Below are positions 24,618-33,733 of a stretch of DNA of 37,192 nt, piece after piece. The notes under the pieces are model-generated. The model worked only from the letters and a program-made list of their open reading frames with translations, made no database searches and was not told where the DNA came from. Made by a program: the position numbers and the translations under genes. The stretch is taken from positions 1 to 37,192 of the forward strand of contig JAISGK010000049.1 of assembly GCA_031263155.1 (NCBI GenBank). Reading direction: 5' to 3'. How positions within the stretch are numbered: the first letter of the stretch is position 1; every line of letters starts with the position of its first letter. This stretch comes from Clostridiales bacterium. GTDB lineage: Bacteria; Bacillota; Clostridia; Lachnospirales; WQUN01.

Positions 24618-25661
24618 TCATCCCTTTGCCTGTTCTTCCTTCTCGCGTGTGTAAGCTGTTATTAGGAAAAGGACACAGCCGGCTATTACAATAGTGCCTG
24701 TCGCCAGCAAAAACATATACAGCCCGCTTATGGCGTCGTCGCCGGTTATAGGCCCTATTGCCGCAATTTCGCCGCTATACTTGTTAATGTAAGCGTAAGC
24801 TTGCACTTGTTTGAGCGCGTCGTTTGTCACCGTCCGTGACACCTCAAGCCGACCGCTCGCGTCTTTTACAACATCCGTGATCGTATATACGGTGCTGTCG
24901 TAAGTATATCGCGCTTCGCCTGTGTCTATCTCGCTGATGGTATAATAATATATCCCTTCCTGAGTATATGACCATGTTCCAAAATAGTTTTCACCTGCCC
25001 CGACGATGGTGATCGTTTTGACGCCATTGACGCTGCCGGACGGCATGGGATGTGTCGGATTTTTCGCGGTTAGGGTGAACATGAACGCGCTGTCCTGCGA
25101 CGAGCCGCCGGTAACCGTTTTTTTCACCGGCGGGTCCATCATCAAAGCCGGATCGCTTGCCAGAGGCGTGTAGCTGTTTTCAAACTTAATACTGTCCGTT
25201 TTCATTTCGTTACTCTTCTGAACGAGAATTTCCACCATAAGATTCTCAACAGGCCGCTTTACATAGACGATCACTGTATAAATTTCCTTGTCATAAAGAT
25301 GGCCGGTCGTTGCCGCGGACGAATCTGTATTGATCGCATACCGGTATACGCCGGTATTGGTAAAAGTAACCGGGCCAATATTGACGCTACGGGTTCCGTC
25401 AATTGTAAAGGAATACATACCGCCTTTGCTCCCTGTGGGCATAGGGTTACCCGCGTCCAGCGAGGTGAGCGTATAAGAGAACACGCTGTTAACACCCAAA
25501 GCGGAACTGTTTTTTGTAAAAATCTGCTCAATATGGAACGTAGCCGTTACCGAATCGGCCGACGCATAAGCGGCAATTGGGAACGGCGCCGCCAATAGGC
25601 AGGCGACAAACAAGAAAAACGCGGTTAGCCGTATATCAATCGCTTTGCGGTAAAAGTTCAT
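24618..25661 (-). CDS. FctA/Spy0128-like pilin with GPITG sorting signal
   Basis: The 347-residue protein has a signal peptide (LTAFFLFVACLLAAPFPIAA) and two tandem domains resembling the streptococcal pilin isopeptide-linkage fold (about residues 35-165 and 170-290). Each shows the family landmarks: FSYTLT or FMFTLT after a proline-poor strand, GNPMPTGS or THPMPSGS, and GVYRYAI or GIYYYTISE. The end has GPITGDD at about 303, a hydrophobic helix and a charged tail, a variant of LPxTG with Gly in place of Leu. The ATG at 25661 overlaps the sortase stop by ATGA and has AAGGAG eight bases upstream. Confidence 0.88.
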   Translation of the reverse strand: MNFYRKAIDIRLTAFFLFVACLLAAPFPIAAYASADSVTATFHIEQIFTKNSSALGVNSVFSYTLTSLDAGNPMPTGSKGGMYSFTIDGTRSVNIGPVTFTNTGVYRYAINTDSSAATTGHLYDKEIYTVIVYVKRPVENLMVEILVQKSNEMKTDSIKFENSYTPLASDPALMMDPPVKKTVTGGSSQDSAFMFTLTAKNPTHPMPSGSVNGVKTITIVGAGENYFGTWSYTQEGIYYYTISEIDTGEARYTYDSTVYTITDVVKDASGRLEVSRTVTNDALKQVQAYAYINKYSGEIAAIGPITGDDAISGLYMFLLATGTIVIAGCVLFLITAYTREKEEQAKG

Positions 25662-26593
25662 CGCCATCGCTCCTTGGAACGGTCTTTTTTATTTATTAAA
25701 ACAATGACAATCAGCAGGAGCAGGAATATGGACAGCGCAATCCACAACCACATGGGGATGCGCTCCCACACGCCGGGTTGCTGACTGATCGAAACCCGCT
25801 GAATGGTATCGTCGTTTTCTTCTACTTTAAACGGATCGCTGTAAAGCTCATCCGTGATTCTCGCTAAAAGGATATCTCGTCCGTTGGTAGACTCCGACGA
25901 GCAGGTGCTTAGCAAGATGATACGGTCTTCCGTCGTTACGCCAATATCGCGGGTGCGAAGGGCTTGCTCCAGCAGGTTATCAAGATAGGCCCGCTGATCC
26001 TCGACACCCTCGATACACGGCATGAAGACACCGTTGTCATAGGCGTCCACTTTTACGAAAGCGAAAATTTCCAATCCGTGATCCTTGCCGCTGTGATACA
26101 GGTTGCCATACGCGTGGCGCTCAAAGAAATCCTTAGCGCCGAATGACCCAATCTCGCCGAACATCGCCTGTTTTTCCATGTGGTGGCCGTACAGAATACT
26201 GTTGAAATCCTGAAAATCCATTCTGTTCATATAGTCTAAAAAGATCGCGCCTGAGAGAGAATATTTTCCGAACGCGTCAGTAGTCACATACTTCTCGTTG
26301 TCGTCGCCCTGGGTTACCGGGTAGTCGATATTCGTGCCGTAAACGGTCAGCCAGGCGAATACCTCCAGGTTGATGGCCTGGAGGTCCGAAAACGATATGC
26401 TGTCATCTTCCGGGTTTGGCTTATATACCGTAAAACGAGCGGCGTCCGCCGCCTGATATATCTGGTTAGAGTCCCATATGGTATACGCCGCGACAGCGAC
26501 CGATAGAAGAATGACAGTCAATACCGCGAAATCCACGATACTGTCCACAATTTTTACTGCCGCTCTTCCCGCTGTGTTTGTTGTCACGCCCAT
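25658..26593 (-). CDS. Class B-like sortase with N- and C-terminal membrane anchors (first of two)
   Basis: The 311-residue sortase has a first membrane helix at about 18-40 (IVDFAVLTVILLSVAVAAYT) and a second at 281-300 (MWLWIALSIFLLLLIVIVLI). Catalytic residues are His137 in LYGHHM, Cys231 in LLSTC and Arg239 in NGRD. The core matches class B, but a C-terminal helix is more usual in class C pilus polymerases, so this one is the likelier pilin polymerase of the pair. AGGAGGGAG precedes the ATG. It sits between the two pilin genes and overlaps the second by four bases. Confidence 0.9.
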   Translation of the reverse strand: MGVTTNTAGRAAVKIVDSIVDFAVLTVILLSVAVAAYTIWDSNQIYQAADAARFTVYKPNPEDDSISFSDLQAINLEVFAWLTVYGTNIDYPVTQGDDNEKYVTTDAFGKYSLSGAIFLDYMNRMDFQDFNSILYGHHMEKQAMFGEIGSFGAKDFFERHAYGNLYHSGKDHGLEIFAFVKVDAYDNGVFMPCIEGVEDQRAYLDNLLEQALRTRDIGVTTEDRIILLSTCSSESTNGRDILLARITDELYSDPFKVEENDDTIQRVSISQQPGVWERIPMWLWIALSIFLLLLIVIVLINKKDRSKERWR

Positions 26594-26632
26594 ATGAGAC
26601 TCCCTCCTGGTATTTTACTCATTGGGCGCTGG

Positions 26633-27949
26633 CTATTCGGCTGCCCCAAGCCTGGCTCTGGCGGGATATTCTTCGCGCCTTTTCCGGGACTTCACGATAA
26701 TGAAAAGGATGAACGCTCCCAGCGCGACCAGCAAAATCATGATAAAAGGCAGATTGCCAATCAGGAGGCCTGTGGGGGCGATGGTCTGATAAGTATTAAG
26801 GAACGAAGCGGCATTGGCTTTTTCGCCAACCAGAACAGTTCCCGCGTTAGCGGTACTGGGGCCGGTAGAAAGATCAGTGGCCTCGGTCGCGGTACGATTA
26901 AAACTTGTCGCTCCGTCAACCACCATTGTGACCCTCGGCGTATAATGGGTTTCCCCTGTCTCTACCGCCACATAGTTGGAACCGATCGGCAGGTCGGTAA
27001 AGACAATTCGCTGGTCGTGCTTGAGTTTGATAGTAGTCGACGTGCCCGATGTGACGGCAATGTAATTCCCAAAAGTATCGTTAGAGATGCTGCCGTTCGC
27101 TGCGGTTGTCACAACATTGTTGGTCGTATCCACGACGTACGCCTTGTAAACGGGCGTTCCTGGGACCAAGGAGGCTTTGTTTACCGTAAGGGCGTAGGTG
27201 AAGTATTTGCTTCTGTCGGCATAGTCGCCGCCTACTTTCTCTCCAATACCAAGAATCTGGTTCTCAGGAATTTCGGGATTACCGCCGCCGCCAAACTTGG
27301 TATAAGTGTTGGTAAAAACCAAACCGCCGCCTGTATTGGGGGTTGGATCCACCTTGGCGTCCGCCGTTTGCCCGGAGTTGTCCACCGTGACGACCGTAAC
27401 GCCGATCGCATACACGTATGTAGCGGTTCCCGCCGCGTTGTCTTTAACATAGAATCTGATGTCATAAGCACCCGGAGAGTATGTCAGGGCCTCCTTCGCG
27501 GCATCGTTGATGGTGTAGGCTCCGGTTTGTTTCTCTGTAATCCTGTACTCATACACGCCCGCGTGAGGGAAAGCGGAAGCTTCTCCGCTAATAATCACGT
27601 TGACTTCCTTGGGCACGCTTTTGACGTCTCCGGTAGTCGTGCCTGTGTCGGTCGATGCGTAAGAGACTTGCTTGTCAGTGATCGCCGGCATGGTGCCCTT
27701 ATATTCGTCAGATGTAAATCCGTCAACACTTTTTTTGGCGAACTCAAAAGTAAACGTCGCGCCGGGAGTCGTTGAACCCGAGGGCATTTGCAGAACCTTC
27801 CTGATTGCCGCCATAGCGGGGCTTGCTTCGCTTCCTGTAATCGCGCCCGCCGCGAACACGGGTACGGAAAAGCTGATGCTCAACGCTACTGCAAGCACAG
27901 AAGTTAAGATCGAACTCAGAATCTTCTTGCCTTGTCTTTGCCTTTTCAC
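26633..27949 (-). CDS. Two-domain pilin with IAPTG sorting signal, probable major subunit
   Basis: The 438-residue precursor has a signal peptide ending near PVFAAG. Domain 1 (about 45-225) is FctA/Spy0128-like, with IRKVLQMPSGSTTPGATFTF near its start and GGGLVFTNTY at its end; such Lys and Asn positions form the intramolecular isopeptide bond in known pilins. Domain 2 (about 235-385) begins LGIGEKVGGDYADRSKYFTY, resembles the C-terminal domain of the giant adhesin, and ends SFLNTY. The sorting signal is IAPTGLL at 390-396, then a 23-residue helix and RKRR tail. The start is a GTG with GAGGGG eight bases upstream. Gene order and repetition of the fold suggest the main fibre subunit. Confidence 0.88.
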   Translation of the reverse strand: MKRQRQGKKILSSILTSVLAVALSISFSVPVFAAGAITGSEASPAMAAIRKVLQMPSGSTTPGATFTFEFAKKSVDGFTSDEYKGTMPAITDKQVSYASTDTGTTTGDVKSVPKEVNVIISGEASAFPHAGVYEYRITEKQTGAYTINDAAKEALTYSPGAYDIRFYVKDNAAGTATYVYAIGVTVVTVDNSGQTADAKVDPTPNTGGGLVFTNTYTKFGGGGNPEIPENQILGIGEKVGGDYADRSKYFTYALTVNKASLVPGTPVYKAYVVDTTNNVVTTAANGSISNDTFGNYIAVTSGTSTTIKLKHDQRIVFTDLPIGSNYVAVETGETHYTPRVTMVVDGATSFNRTATEATDLSTGPSTANAGTVLVGEKANAASFLNTYQTIAPTGLLIGNLPFIMILLVALGAFILFIIVKSRKRREEYPARARLGAAE

Positions 27950-28000
27950 TGTTTAACACCCCTCAAATATTTTGGTTTGTTTTATACATCAACCCATGAG

Positions 28001-28054
28001 TGTCTCTGCAGTCCGGCTGCTTTTTGAAGGTTCGTTGGCCCGGAAGCATAGACA
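28001..28054 (-). promoter_or_regulatory. Structured intercistronic RNA before the pilin gene
   Basis: In the 119-bp gap upstream of the pilin, the minus strand can pair TGTCT with AGACA, TGC with GCA and CCGG with CCGG in nested order, leaving a 24-nt apical region. No T-run follows on the transcribed strand. It may set pilin expression level by processing or attenuation. I compared it with c-di-GMP aptamers and found no convincing match. Confidence 0.45.
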
Positions 28055-28068
28055 TTTTTCCACTTGCG

Positions 28069-28683
28069 TTAAATATTTCTCCATCGAAGGATCGTTATCA
28101 CTTTCCCCAACGTGTCCTTTATGTCCACAGCGCCGTATACGCGGCTGTCGGCTGCGGCCGCGTTTGCTCGGCTGTCACACAGAACAAATACTTGTCCTTC
28201 CATCACGGTCAGCGGAAATTCCACACCGCTCACATAGCGCTGTGTTGGCGAACTGACGCCAGGTTCCTGCTGTAGCGCTCCGTTGATTAGCAGGCTCTCG
28301 TCTGTGATATCCACCACGTCTCCCGCTGTGGCAACCACCCTGCGCGCCTGTTTTTGCCCTTCAAATTCCAATACGAGGGTATCCTGCGCTACGTAGTCTT
28401 TATCAAGCCGATAGAATATGACCATGTCCCCGTCCTTTACCGCCGGTATCATGGCAGCGTCAGTATTGCGAAATACGCCAAACATAAAGGTGAATATCAG
28501 CAAGAACATAATGCCGATTAGCATAATCTTGGCCAGCAGAAACAGGATCTCTTTCATCAGCGATGGCGCCAATGGCGGCGGTGGCGGAGCGCGGGGCGTC
28601 GATAAAGGAGGCCTGGAGGCTTGGGGTCCCGGCGCACGCCTCCGCCGGGACGAGCTTCTTGCGTGTTTTAACGGCGCTGGCAT
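28069..28683 (-). CDS. Catalytically degenerate signal peptidase I homologue (SipA-like pilus assembly factor)
   Basis: The 204-residue protein has the type I signal peptidase fold but not its active site. The Ser-Met-x-Pro box reads AMIP (Ala77 in place of catalytic Ser), and the catalytic Lys is Arg114 (QARRVVATAGD aligned with YVKRICALPGE of the intact enzyme encoded nearby). The box GDHRSDSRDSRNYG of the intact enzyme reads CDSRANAAAADSRVYG here. A transmembrane helix covers about 45-68. The first 42 residues are an unusual Arg/Pro-rich cytoplasmic segment (APPPPPLAP). AAGGAG eight bases before the ATG at 28683 supports this start. In streptococcal FCT pilus loci a SipA protein lacking the dyad is needed for pilus assembly, which fits this context. 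Confidence 0.85.
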   Translation of the reverse strand: MPAPLKHARSSSRRRRAPGPQASRPPLSTPRAPPPPPLAPSLMKEILFLLAKIMLIGIMFLLIFTFMFGVFRNTDAAMIPAVKDGDMVIFYRLDKDYVAQDTLVLEFEGQKQARRVVATAGDVVDITDESLLINGALQQEPGVSSPTQRYVSGVEFPLTVMEGQVFVLCDSRANAAAADSRVYGAVDIKDTLGKVITILRWRNI

Positions 28684-28684
28684 T

Positions 28685-31600
28685 TTACCGGCTCCTTCTG
28701 CGACTGGGATGGAACTTCTTTATGCCCAGTCCCAGCCCCAATATCAGCAACAGCGACAATGCCGGAAAAATCCAGCTTTGCGGTCGGCTTAAGAATACGC
28801 CGGTCGGTACGATCGAGTTTCTGGCGTTTGTAAAAGCAAACGTTCTGTCTACGCCGCTCATGGAACGATCGCCGGTGTCGTAAGCATTCTCAATAATCCC
28901 GTAGGCGTCATCATCATCCATAAATGATGTCTGGCCGTAATTTTCCCTTGCGGATTCGACGATCTGTACCTTGCCGTATGACGGCGCGTCTTTGATGGTG
29001 ATCGCCTGGCCGTGCTTCAAGAGGAATGTCACTTCTCCATTACCGCCGATCGTCCACGTACCTCCCATAGGCGCCGTTGCCCCAAAACCTGGCAGGATGC
29101 CGCCCTCGACTGAAATCGTCGTTCCGGATTGAAATAGCGCGTTGTTACCGTCCCAGAATGTTACCGTAAAGGTGAATTCCTTGGTTTTATCAGCGTAATC
29201 GCCCGTTACTATATTGGAAATGGTGAGATCGACGATGTCGGGCGCAACATGAACGGTCACCGATTTCTGGACAGATGTGGATTGCTCATCCGGCGCGTAG
29301 GAGTAGTTGACCGTCATGTCCGTCGGGATATCCGCCACAGTCAAACCCACGAGCGCGGGAATCGCGGCGCTATCAATGGCCGGTACCGCAGTCGTCCTGT
29401 CCGACAGAATTGCAAGCGCATGAGTATACCCGTCATCCAAATCGGTTTGCTTGCTTATCGCCTGTGCCTCCGACAATTTTATCACCGCGTTCTCGGCGTA
29501 GAGGGCATACTGCCGATCCGCTGAAATTTCCGCTGCGTCCCTTACAACGACCACATGGACGCTCAGATGCTCTTCGCTTCCTGTCTGAGCCAGATAGCCG
29601 GTTGAATACGCAATCTCATGCGACCGCCATGCCTGCCCCTGACCCAAAGGCGCCTGGATATCGGCGAGCATCTGGGCTGTGATGTCGTTACGGAAGAACG
29701 GCCTCCCATCGGCCTGCGTATAGTAGATGACGTCATCCGCGTCGACGATGGCGGCCGCTTCCGACTCCGTGATGATAACATCCTGCGCGGCAAGCTCCGC
29801 CAGTGTGCTGAACTTCGCGTCTATGTCAAAACTGTACGCGTTGTCGGTTCCGTTTGCCGTCCAAGTCCCTGTCACCTTCGGCAAACCCTTGGAGACGGTG
29901 TAGCAGTGCCCCGGCGGCGCGATATACCGGTCAGAACCGTAGATGGCTACTGTTTTCACCCACTCTTCAGTGGTCAGCTCCGGCATGAAGGAAAACGTGG
30001 GATAGACATTATTCGCGCGGGGTATCGCAATAATGCCCGTTGTAGATGGGGCGTCCTTTGCGACAGTGCCGTATGCGTTGATGGTATGGCCGGGAGACGG
30101 CGGCACTATGGCTACCTCAATATTGTGCGAAACCTTTCCGTCTCCTTCCGTCACCTCCCATTCATAAGTCGAGCCCTCAATCGCGACCGCGTAACCGTAA
30201 TACGCGAAACGTGTATCGCTGTCCCCAATGAAGGTTCTTCCTGTGGATTCCTCTAAACCTCTGAAGTTGACAGGCGTTATTTTGCCCGCGTTGTCTCGTG
30301 TCGTTAAGGTAATAACCCGCCAGCCGGTGCTGGCGCCGAACCAGTTTGTTTGCAGGTTGGTATCCGCGGCTTGACTGCCTATCTTCAGCCAGGTAAACGC
30401 AACGTCGTTGCCAACGCCGTTAAATATGATGTCGGTAAAAATAGCCTGATCCGCTTTGCCTGTGGACTGGAGGTATACCTGGCCACTACCCTCCACATAA
30501 GCGGTTCCGGCAATAAAGACCCCGGTGGCGGAGACAATGCCCAGCCCCGCGCCTTCCATGCCTTCGCCGGCATGAAAGGTCACGTTGCCGAAATTGTTAT
30601 ATGAAGCGCTGTGATTGGCAAGCGTGGCGCCCGAGCCGTTCTTGATATCTCCACTTTGCGCGATCAACAGTCGCTTTGAGATATTCATCGACGTGAAGCT
30701 TTTGATACCGTTGGTGGAGATTCTAATCCGATGTGGTAAGCCATCGTCGGTCTGCGCGGTCTCCCGGTCGCACAGGATATCGTTCAAGTCGCCAGACTGG
30801 GGGCCGACGTTAATGACGGCGTTTTTACCGACTGCCGTGCTCGCGGCGGCGATGGCATTTGTAATGTTCTCCGTACCGTCGCCGGCGCAAAGGCCTGTGA
30901 TAGCTCCCACGGAGACAAGGTTGATTTGCACATCTCTCCGCAGCACCCCGCTCGAGAGATTCGAGTAATTTGTCGCGTACAAGTTACCGATAGAAGCGCC
31001 GGGGGCGTTGAGGTTGATGATGATTCGGCCGGCCCTTGTATTGCCGATGTTACTGCCAGAACCACAGTCGCCATAGATATTCAATCCGTTCAGCAGATCC
31101 GTCTGCGAATCGTCTGCGAGTATATTCAACGTGATCGTGTTGTTTGAGTCGGCGCCGAGATAAATATTTCCACCTGTGTTCAGACGCCGACCGCCGCTGA
31201 TGCTGTCACCAGACTCAATGGAGAAGCCGTGCTGGTTTTCGCGCAAGTCAATCGTGACGCTGGCATTGCCTAAAATATACCCTTGATTCGACGGTCCCGC
31301 TGAGAAACCTTGATGCTCTCTTGCGCGCGCGGTCCCGGAAAAATTACCGCCATGCACCACAATCGTTGAGTCTCCGCTGATCATGTGGCTGGATGAGGAG
31401 CCATATGTGCCGCCCATGGAGGCGTTGATGATCACGCCCGGCTCATCAAATACCTCGACGCTGACATTGCCGTCCTGATAGGTGTCGTCCCAGCCGCCGC
31501 CGCTTAAAAACCAATCTACCTGACCGCCATACACCTCCGCGCGACCGTCGCCCACATGTATGTAATTGTGGTACCCGGTGCCCTCACAGGTATCAACCAC

Positions 31601-33730
31601 GCCGCCGTAATGAATTCGCAGGGAATCCCCCACATGCACTCCGCCGAAGCTCCCGCCGTAAGTCCAGCGGGCAAGGACGTTCCGTGTTATAAGCGTGGTG
31701 TTTCCCTTGATGCACAAGGTGTTATCCCCTGAAGAATAATCACCTCCGCCTCCAACCAAATCGAAATTCGTGCCGTGACCCCGGTCCAGGGTGGTCGTGG
31801 AATAACTGTAGCTGCTTGCGCTGGCCCGATAGACAACACCCTCAGTCCCCACCTCTGAATAGGCGTTGCCTTCCATGTATCCCCATCCGGCGCCGCGCAG
31901 CCAATGGTCATTATCGGCGAAGCTGGTGCCGGCGCTAACACAACCGGCGCGTATTACGCTGGTGATGTTTCCATATAGCTGATACTTTGTGGCGCTGGCA
32001 TTCTTTGCCGCCAAAAGGCCGGCTTCCACATTTGTGACCTTTGAGGTGGTGGCATTCACCGTGAAAGAATTGTGCCAACTTCCGCCGATAGCCGCGCTGA
32101 TTCCTGGACCTCCCGAAAAAGCGCTGAAAGACCCCTTGTTATCCGTCCCCGCCGTCACAATATTTACGATATTGCCTTTTACAATGCCAGAGGCAAAATT
32201 GGTTCCGAAATAAGCGCTCCTCCCATTGGTATAACTACTGGTATCGATAATGTTCTTGATTACGAAGTCGGTTGTTGCCGCGAGCCCTGAAAGGTCGGAT
32301 GTGTCAACGGGCCCGCCCCGAGTGGCGTCGGTTCCTATGCTGCCATAGCGGGAACCGCCAACGAAAGAGCAGCCCGTTCCCCAGCTGACGCTGTCGCTCG
32401 TACTGGAAAAGCGCCCGATCCCGCTGACGGTGTTGGTGATCCTGCCGTCAACGCTCCCGTACTCCACTCCGCCAGCGAAGATTTCCAACCCCCCGCCTCC
32501 GGTTGACATGCCGGTGATGGTGTTGGTCACATTACCGGTGATATTGGCCAGTGAACCGGATGAGCCTAGCCCGCCGCCGCGAACGTTGATTGTATTCCCA
32601 CTGGTATTATGGATATTGATTGCGGCGTTGCCGTTTAGCGTACCCGAACGCATACCGCCGGAGAAGTTCGAGGTTCCGGTTCCGGTAGAATAGACTGTTA
32701 TCGTGGCGGTTCCGCCAGAGGGCGTGACCGTTCCCGCGCTGCTTCCCCCAAAGTACCATACAGTCGATGCAAGCTGCCAGGAACCGCCGCCCAACATAAG
32801 GTCATACCCGTTCATGTAAACGCCATCGTTACTTCCCGTATTGAGATTATGGCGAATATTGCGAAATATCAGGTCACAACCGAAATACTTCGCGCTGGAA
32901 CTCGACGCGATAATGCCGTGGACAGATGACGCTGAAGGTGCGGAAGTCGCCGGAGTATTCGTTATCGTATCCGCTTGTGTCCCTGTAAGCGCCAGCGTGT
33001 TCAACCGCCCGCGCAAGGATGCGAAGGTGACATCCGTTGTGCTGGTCGCCGAGGGAGTGTTGCCAAAAATAGTGTTGTTTGCTGAATTGACTGAAACGTC
33101 CGCGCCAAAGTACATGATATAATCCGCTGATGGCTGGTTCTGATTATAGATGCCCCACAATGCCGCGCGCAGACCGTTTATATCTGCGGTATACGCTTGA
33201 TAATATCCATTTGACGGATCTCCGTCGGCTTCCATGACAACTAGTTTGGCCGTATCGCCGCTGCCGAGCGTGTTGCCGCCAAGCGGCATATTCACATAGG
33301 CGCCATAGGAATGAAGCGACACAACGGTAGGCCAAAGCGTTTCGATAACCGCAGCGGAGGCGACGGGGCGCGCATCCGGATAGATATATGCGCCGATATC
33401 AGCCGTAAAGATATATGTACCAGTTACATCTTTGTTATATAACCCGCCGTCCTCCCAAGAGACGGGGACGCCGATCGTTTCACCGCTCTCCAGGACCGCT
33501 TCCAGCGTCTGGGGCAGCGGGACATCATCCTTTTCCGTACCTGTCAAAACGCTCAGTTCCGTCACGGGAACGGCAAAGAATGATATGATTTCCGCTTCGC
33601 TTTTACTCTGCGCAATTTTGATGACTGACCAAATAGCGGCAATCGATAGTAACACTGTAAGCAGCGGCGAGAGAACGCTGCGAAGGCTATTTCTTTTTTT
33701 TGCTTTATACCCTGGCATGCCATGTTTCAT
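28685..33730 (-). CDS. Giant cell-wall-anchored beta-rich adhesin with IVPTG sorting signal
   Basis: At 1681 residues this is the largest gene in the window. A hydrophobic export segment lies at about 17-40. An Ig-like domain of the type PLPQTLEAVLESGETIGVPV covers about 55-110. Residues about 130-1000 are a Gly/Ser/Thr/Asn-rich array of short strands (GGSRYGSIG, GGQVDWFLSGG, IVVHGGNFSG types) typical of a right-handed parallel beta-helix. Further beta domains follow, then a domain near 1525-1635 beginning DLTISNIVTGDYADKTKEF that resembles domain 2 of the pilin. The end is IVPTGVF at 1640-1646, a hydrophobic helix and RRRSR. It is likely the pilus tip or surface adhesin. Ligand unknown. AGGAAGG lies 11 bases before the ATG. 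Confidence 0.85.
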   Translation of the reverse strand: MKHGMPGYKAKKRNSLRSVLSPLLTVLLSIAAIWSVIKIAQSKSEAEIISFFAVPVTELSVLTGTEKDDVPLPQTLEAVLESGETIGVPVSWEDGGLYNKDVTGTYIFTADIGAYIYPDARPVASAAVIETLWPTVVSLHSYGAYVNMPLGGNTLGSGDTAKLVVMEADGDPSNGYYQAYTADINGLRAALWGIYNQNQPSADYIMYFGADVSVNSANNTIFGNTPSATSTTDVTFASLRGRLNTLALTGTQADTITNTPATSAPSASSVHGIIASSSSAKYFGCDLIFRNIRHNLNTGSNDGVYMNGYDLMLGGGSWQLASTVWYFGGSSAGTVTPSGGTATITVYSTGTGTSNFSGGMRSGTLNGNAAINIHNTSGNTINVRGGGLGSSGSLANITGNVTNTITGMSTGGGGLEIFAGGVEYGSVDGRITNTVSGIGRFSSTSDSVSWGTGCSFVGGSRYGSIGTDATRGGPVDTSDLSGLAATTDFVIKNIIDTSSYTNGRSAYFGTNFASGIVKGNIVNIVTAGTDNKGSFSAFSGGPGISAAIGGSWHNSFTVNATTSKVTNVEAGLLAAKNASATKYQLYGNITSVIRAGCVSAGTSFADNDHWLRGAGWGYMEGNAYSEVGTEGVVYRASASSYSYSTTTLDRGHGTNFDLVGGGGDYSSGDNTLCIKGNTTLITRNVLARWTYGGSFGGVHVGDSLRIHYGGVVDTCEGTGYHNYIHVGDGRAEVYGGQVDWFLSGGGWDDTYQDGNVSVEVFDEPGVIINASMGGTYGSSSSHMISGDSTIVVHGGNFSGTARAREHQGFSAGPSNQGYILGNASVTIDLRENQHGFSIESGDSISGGRRLNTGGNIYLGADSNNTITLNILADDSQTDLLNGLNIYGDCGSGSNIGNTRAGRIIINLNAPGASIGNLYATNYSNLSSGVLRRDVQINLVSVGAITGLCAGDGTENITNAIAAASTAVGKNAVINVGPQSGDLNDILCDRETAQTDDGLPHRIRISTNGIKSFTSMNISKRLLIAQSGDIKNGSGATLANHSASYNNFGNVTFHAGEGMEGAGLGIVSATGVFIAGTAYVEGSGQVYLQSTGKADQAIFTDIIFNGVGNDVAFTWLKIGSQAADTNLQTNWFGASTGWRVITLTTRDNAGKITPVNFRGLEESTGRTFIGDSDTRFAYYGYAVAIEGSTYEWEVTEGDGKVSHNIEVAIVPPSPGHTINAYGTVAKDAPSTTGIIAIPRANNVYPTFSFMPELTTEEWVKTVAIYGSDRYIAPPGHCYTVSKGLPKVTGTWTANGTDNAYSFDIDAKFSTLAELAAQDVIITESEAAAIVDADDVIYYTQADGRPFFRNDITAQMLADIQAPLGQGQAWRSHEIAYSTGYLAQTGSEEHLSVHVVVVRDAAEISADRQYALYAENAVIKLSEAQAISKQTDLDDGYTHALAILSDRTTAVPAIDSAAIPALVGLTVADIPTDMTVNYSYAPDEQSTSVQKSVTVHVAPDIVDLTISNIVTGDYADKTKEFTFTVTFWDGNNALFQSGTTISVEGGILPGFGATAPMGGTWTIGGNGEVTFLLKHGQAITIKDAPSYGKVQIVESARENYGQTSFMDDDDAYGIIENAYDTGDRSMSGVDRTFAFTNARNSIVPTGVFLSRPQSWIFPALSLLLILGLGLGIKKFHPSRRRSR

Positions 33731-33733
33731 AGC

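Noticed and set aside
26594-27775. A 393-codon open frame on the plus strand
   Set aside because: It lies antisense across the whole pilin gene, has arginine/glycine-heavy composition with no family match, and its start falls at the ribosome binding site of the opposite-strand sortase. It is a by-product of GC-rich codon use in the pilin.
28001-28054. c-di-GMP riboswitch before the pilin gene
   Set aside because: A GGAAAAATGTC stretch recalls part of the aptamer, but the tetraloop-receptor and the conserved core bases of classes I and II are missing.
28001-28060. Plus-strand terminator (hairpin followed by ATTTTT)
   Set aside because: No plus-strand gene ends nearby; the pairing is better explained as an RNA element of the minus-strand message.
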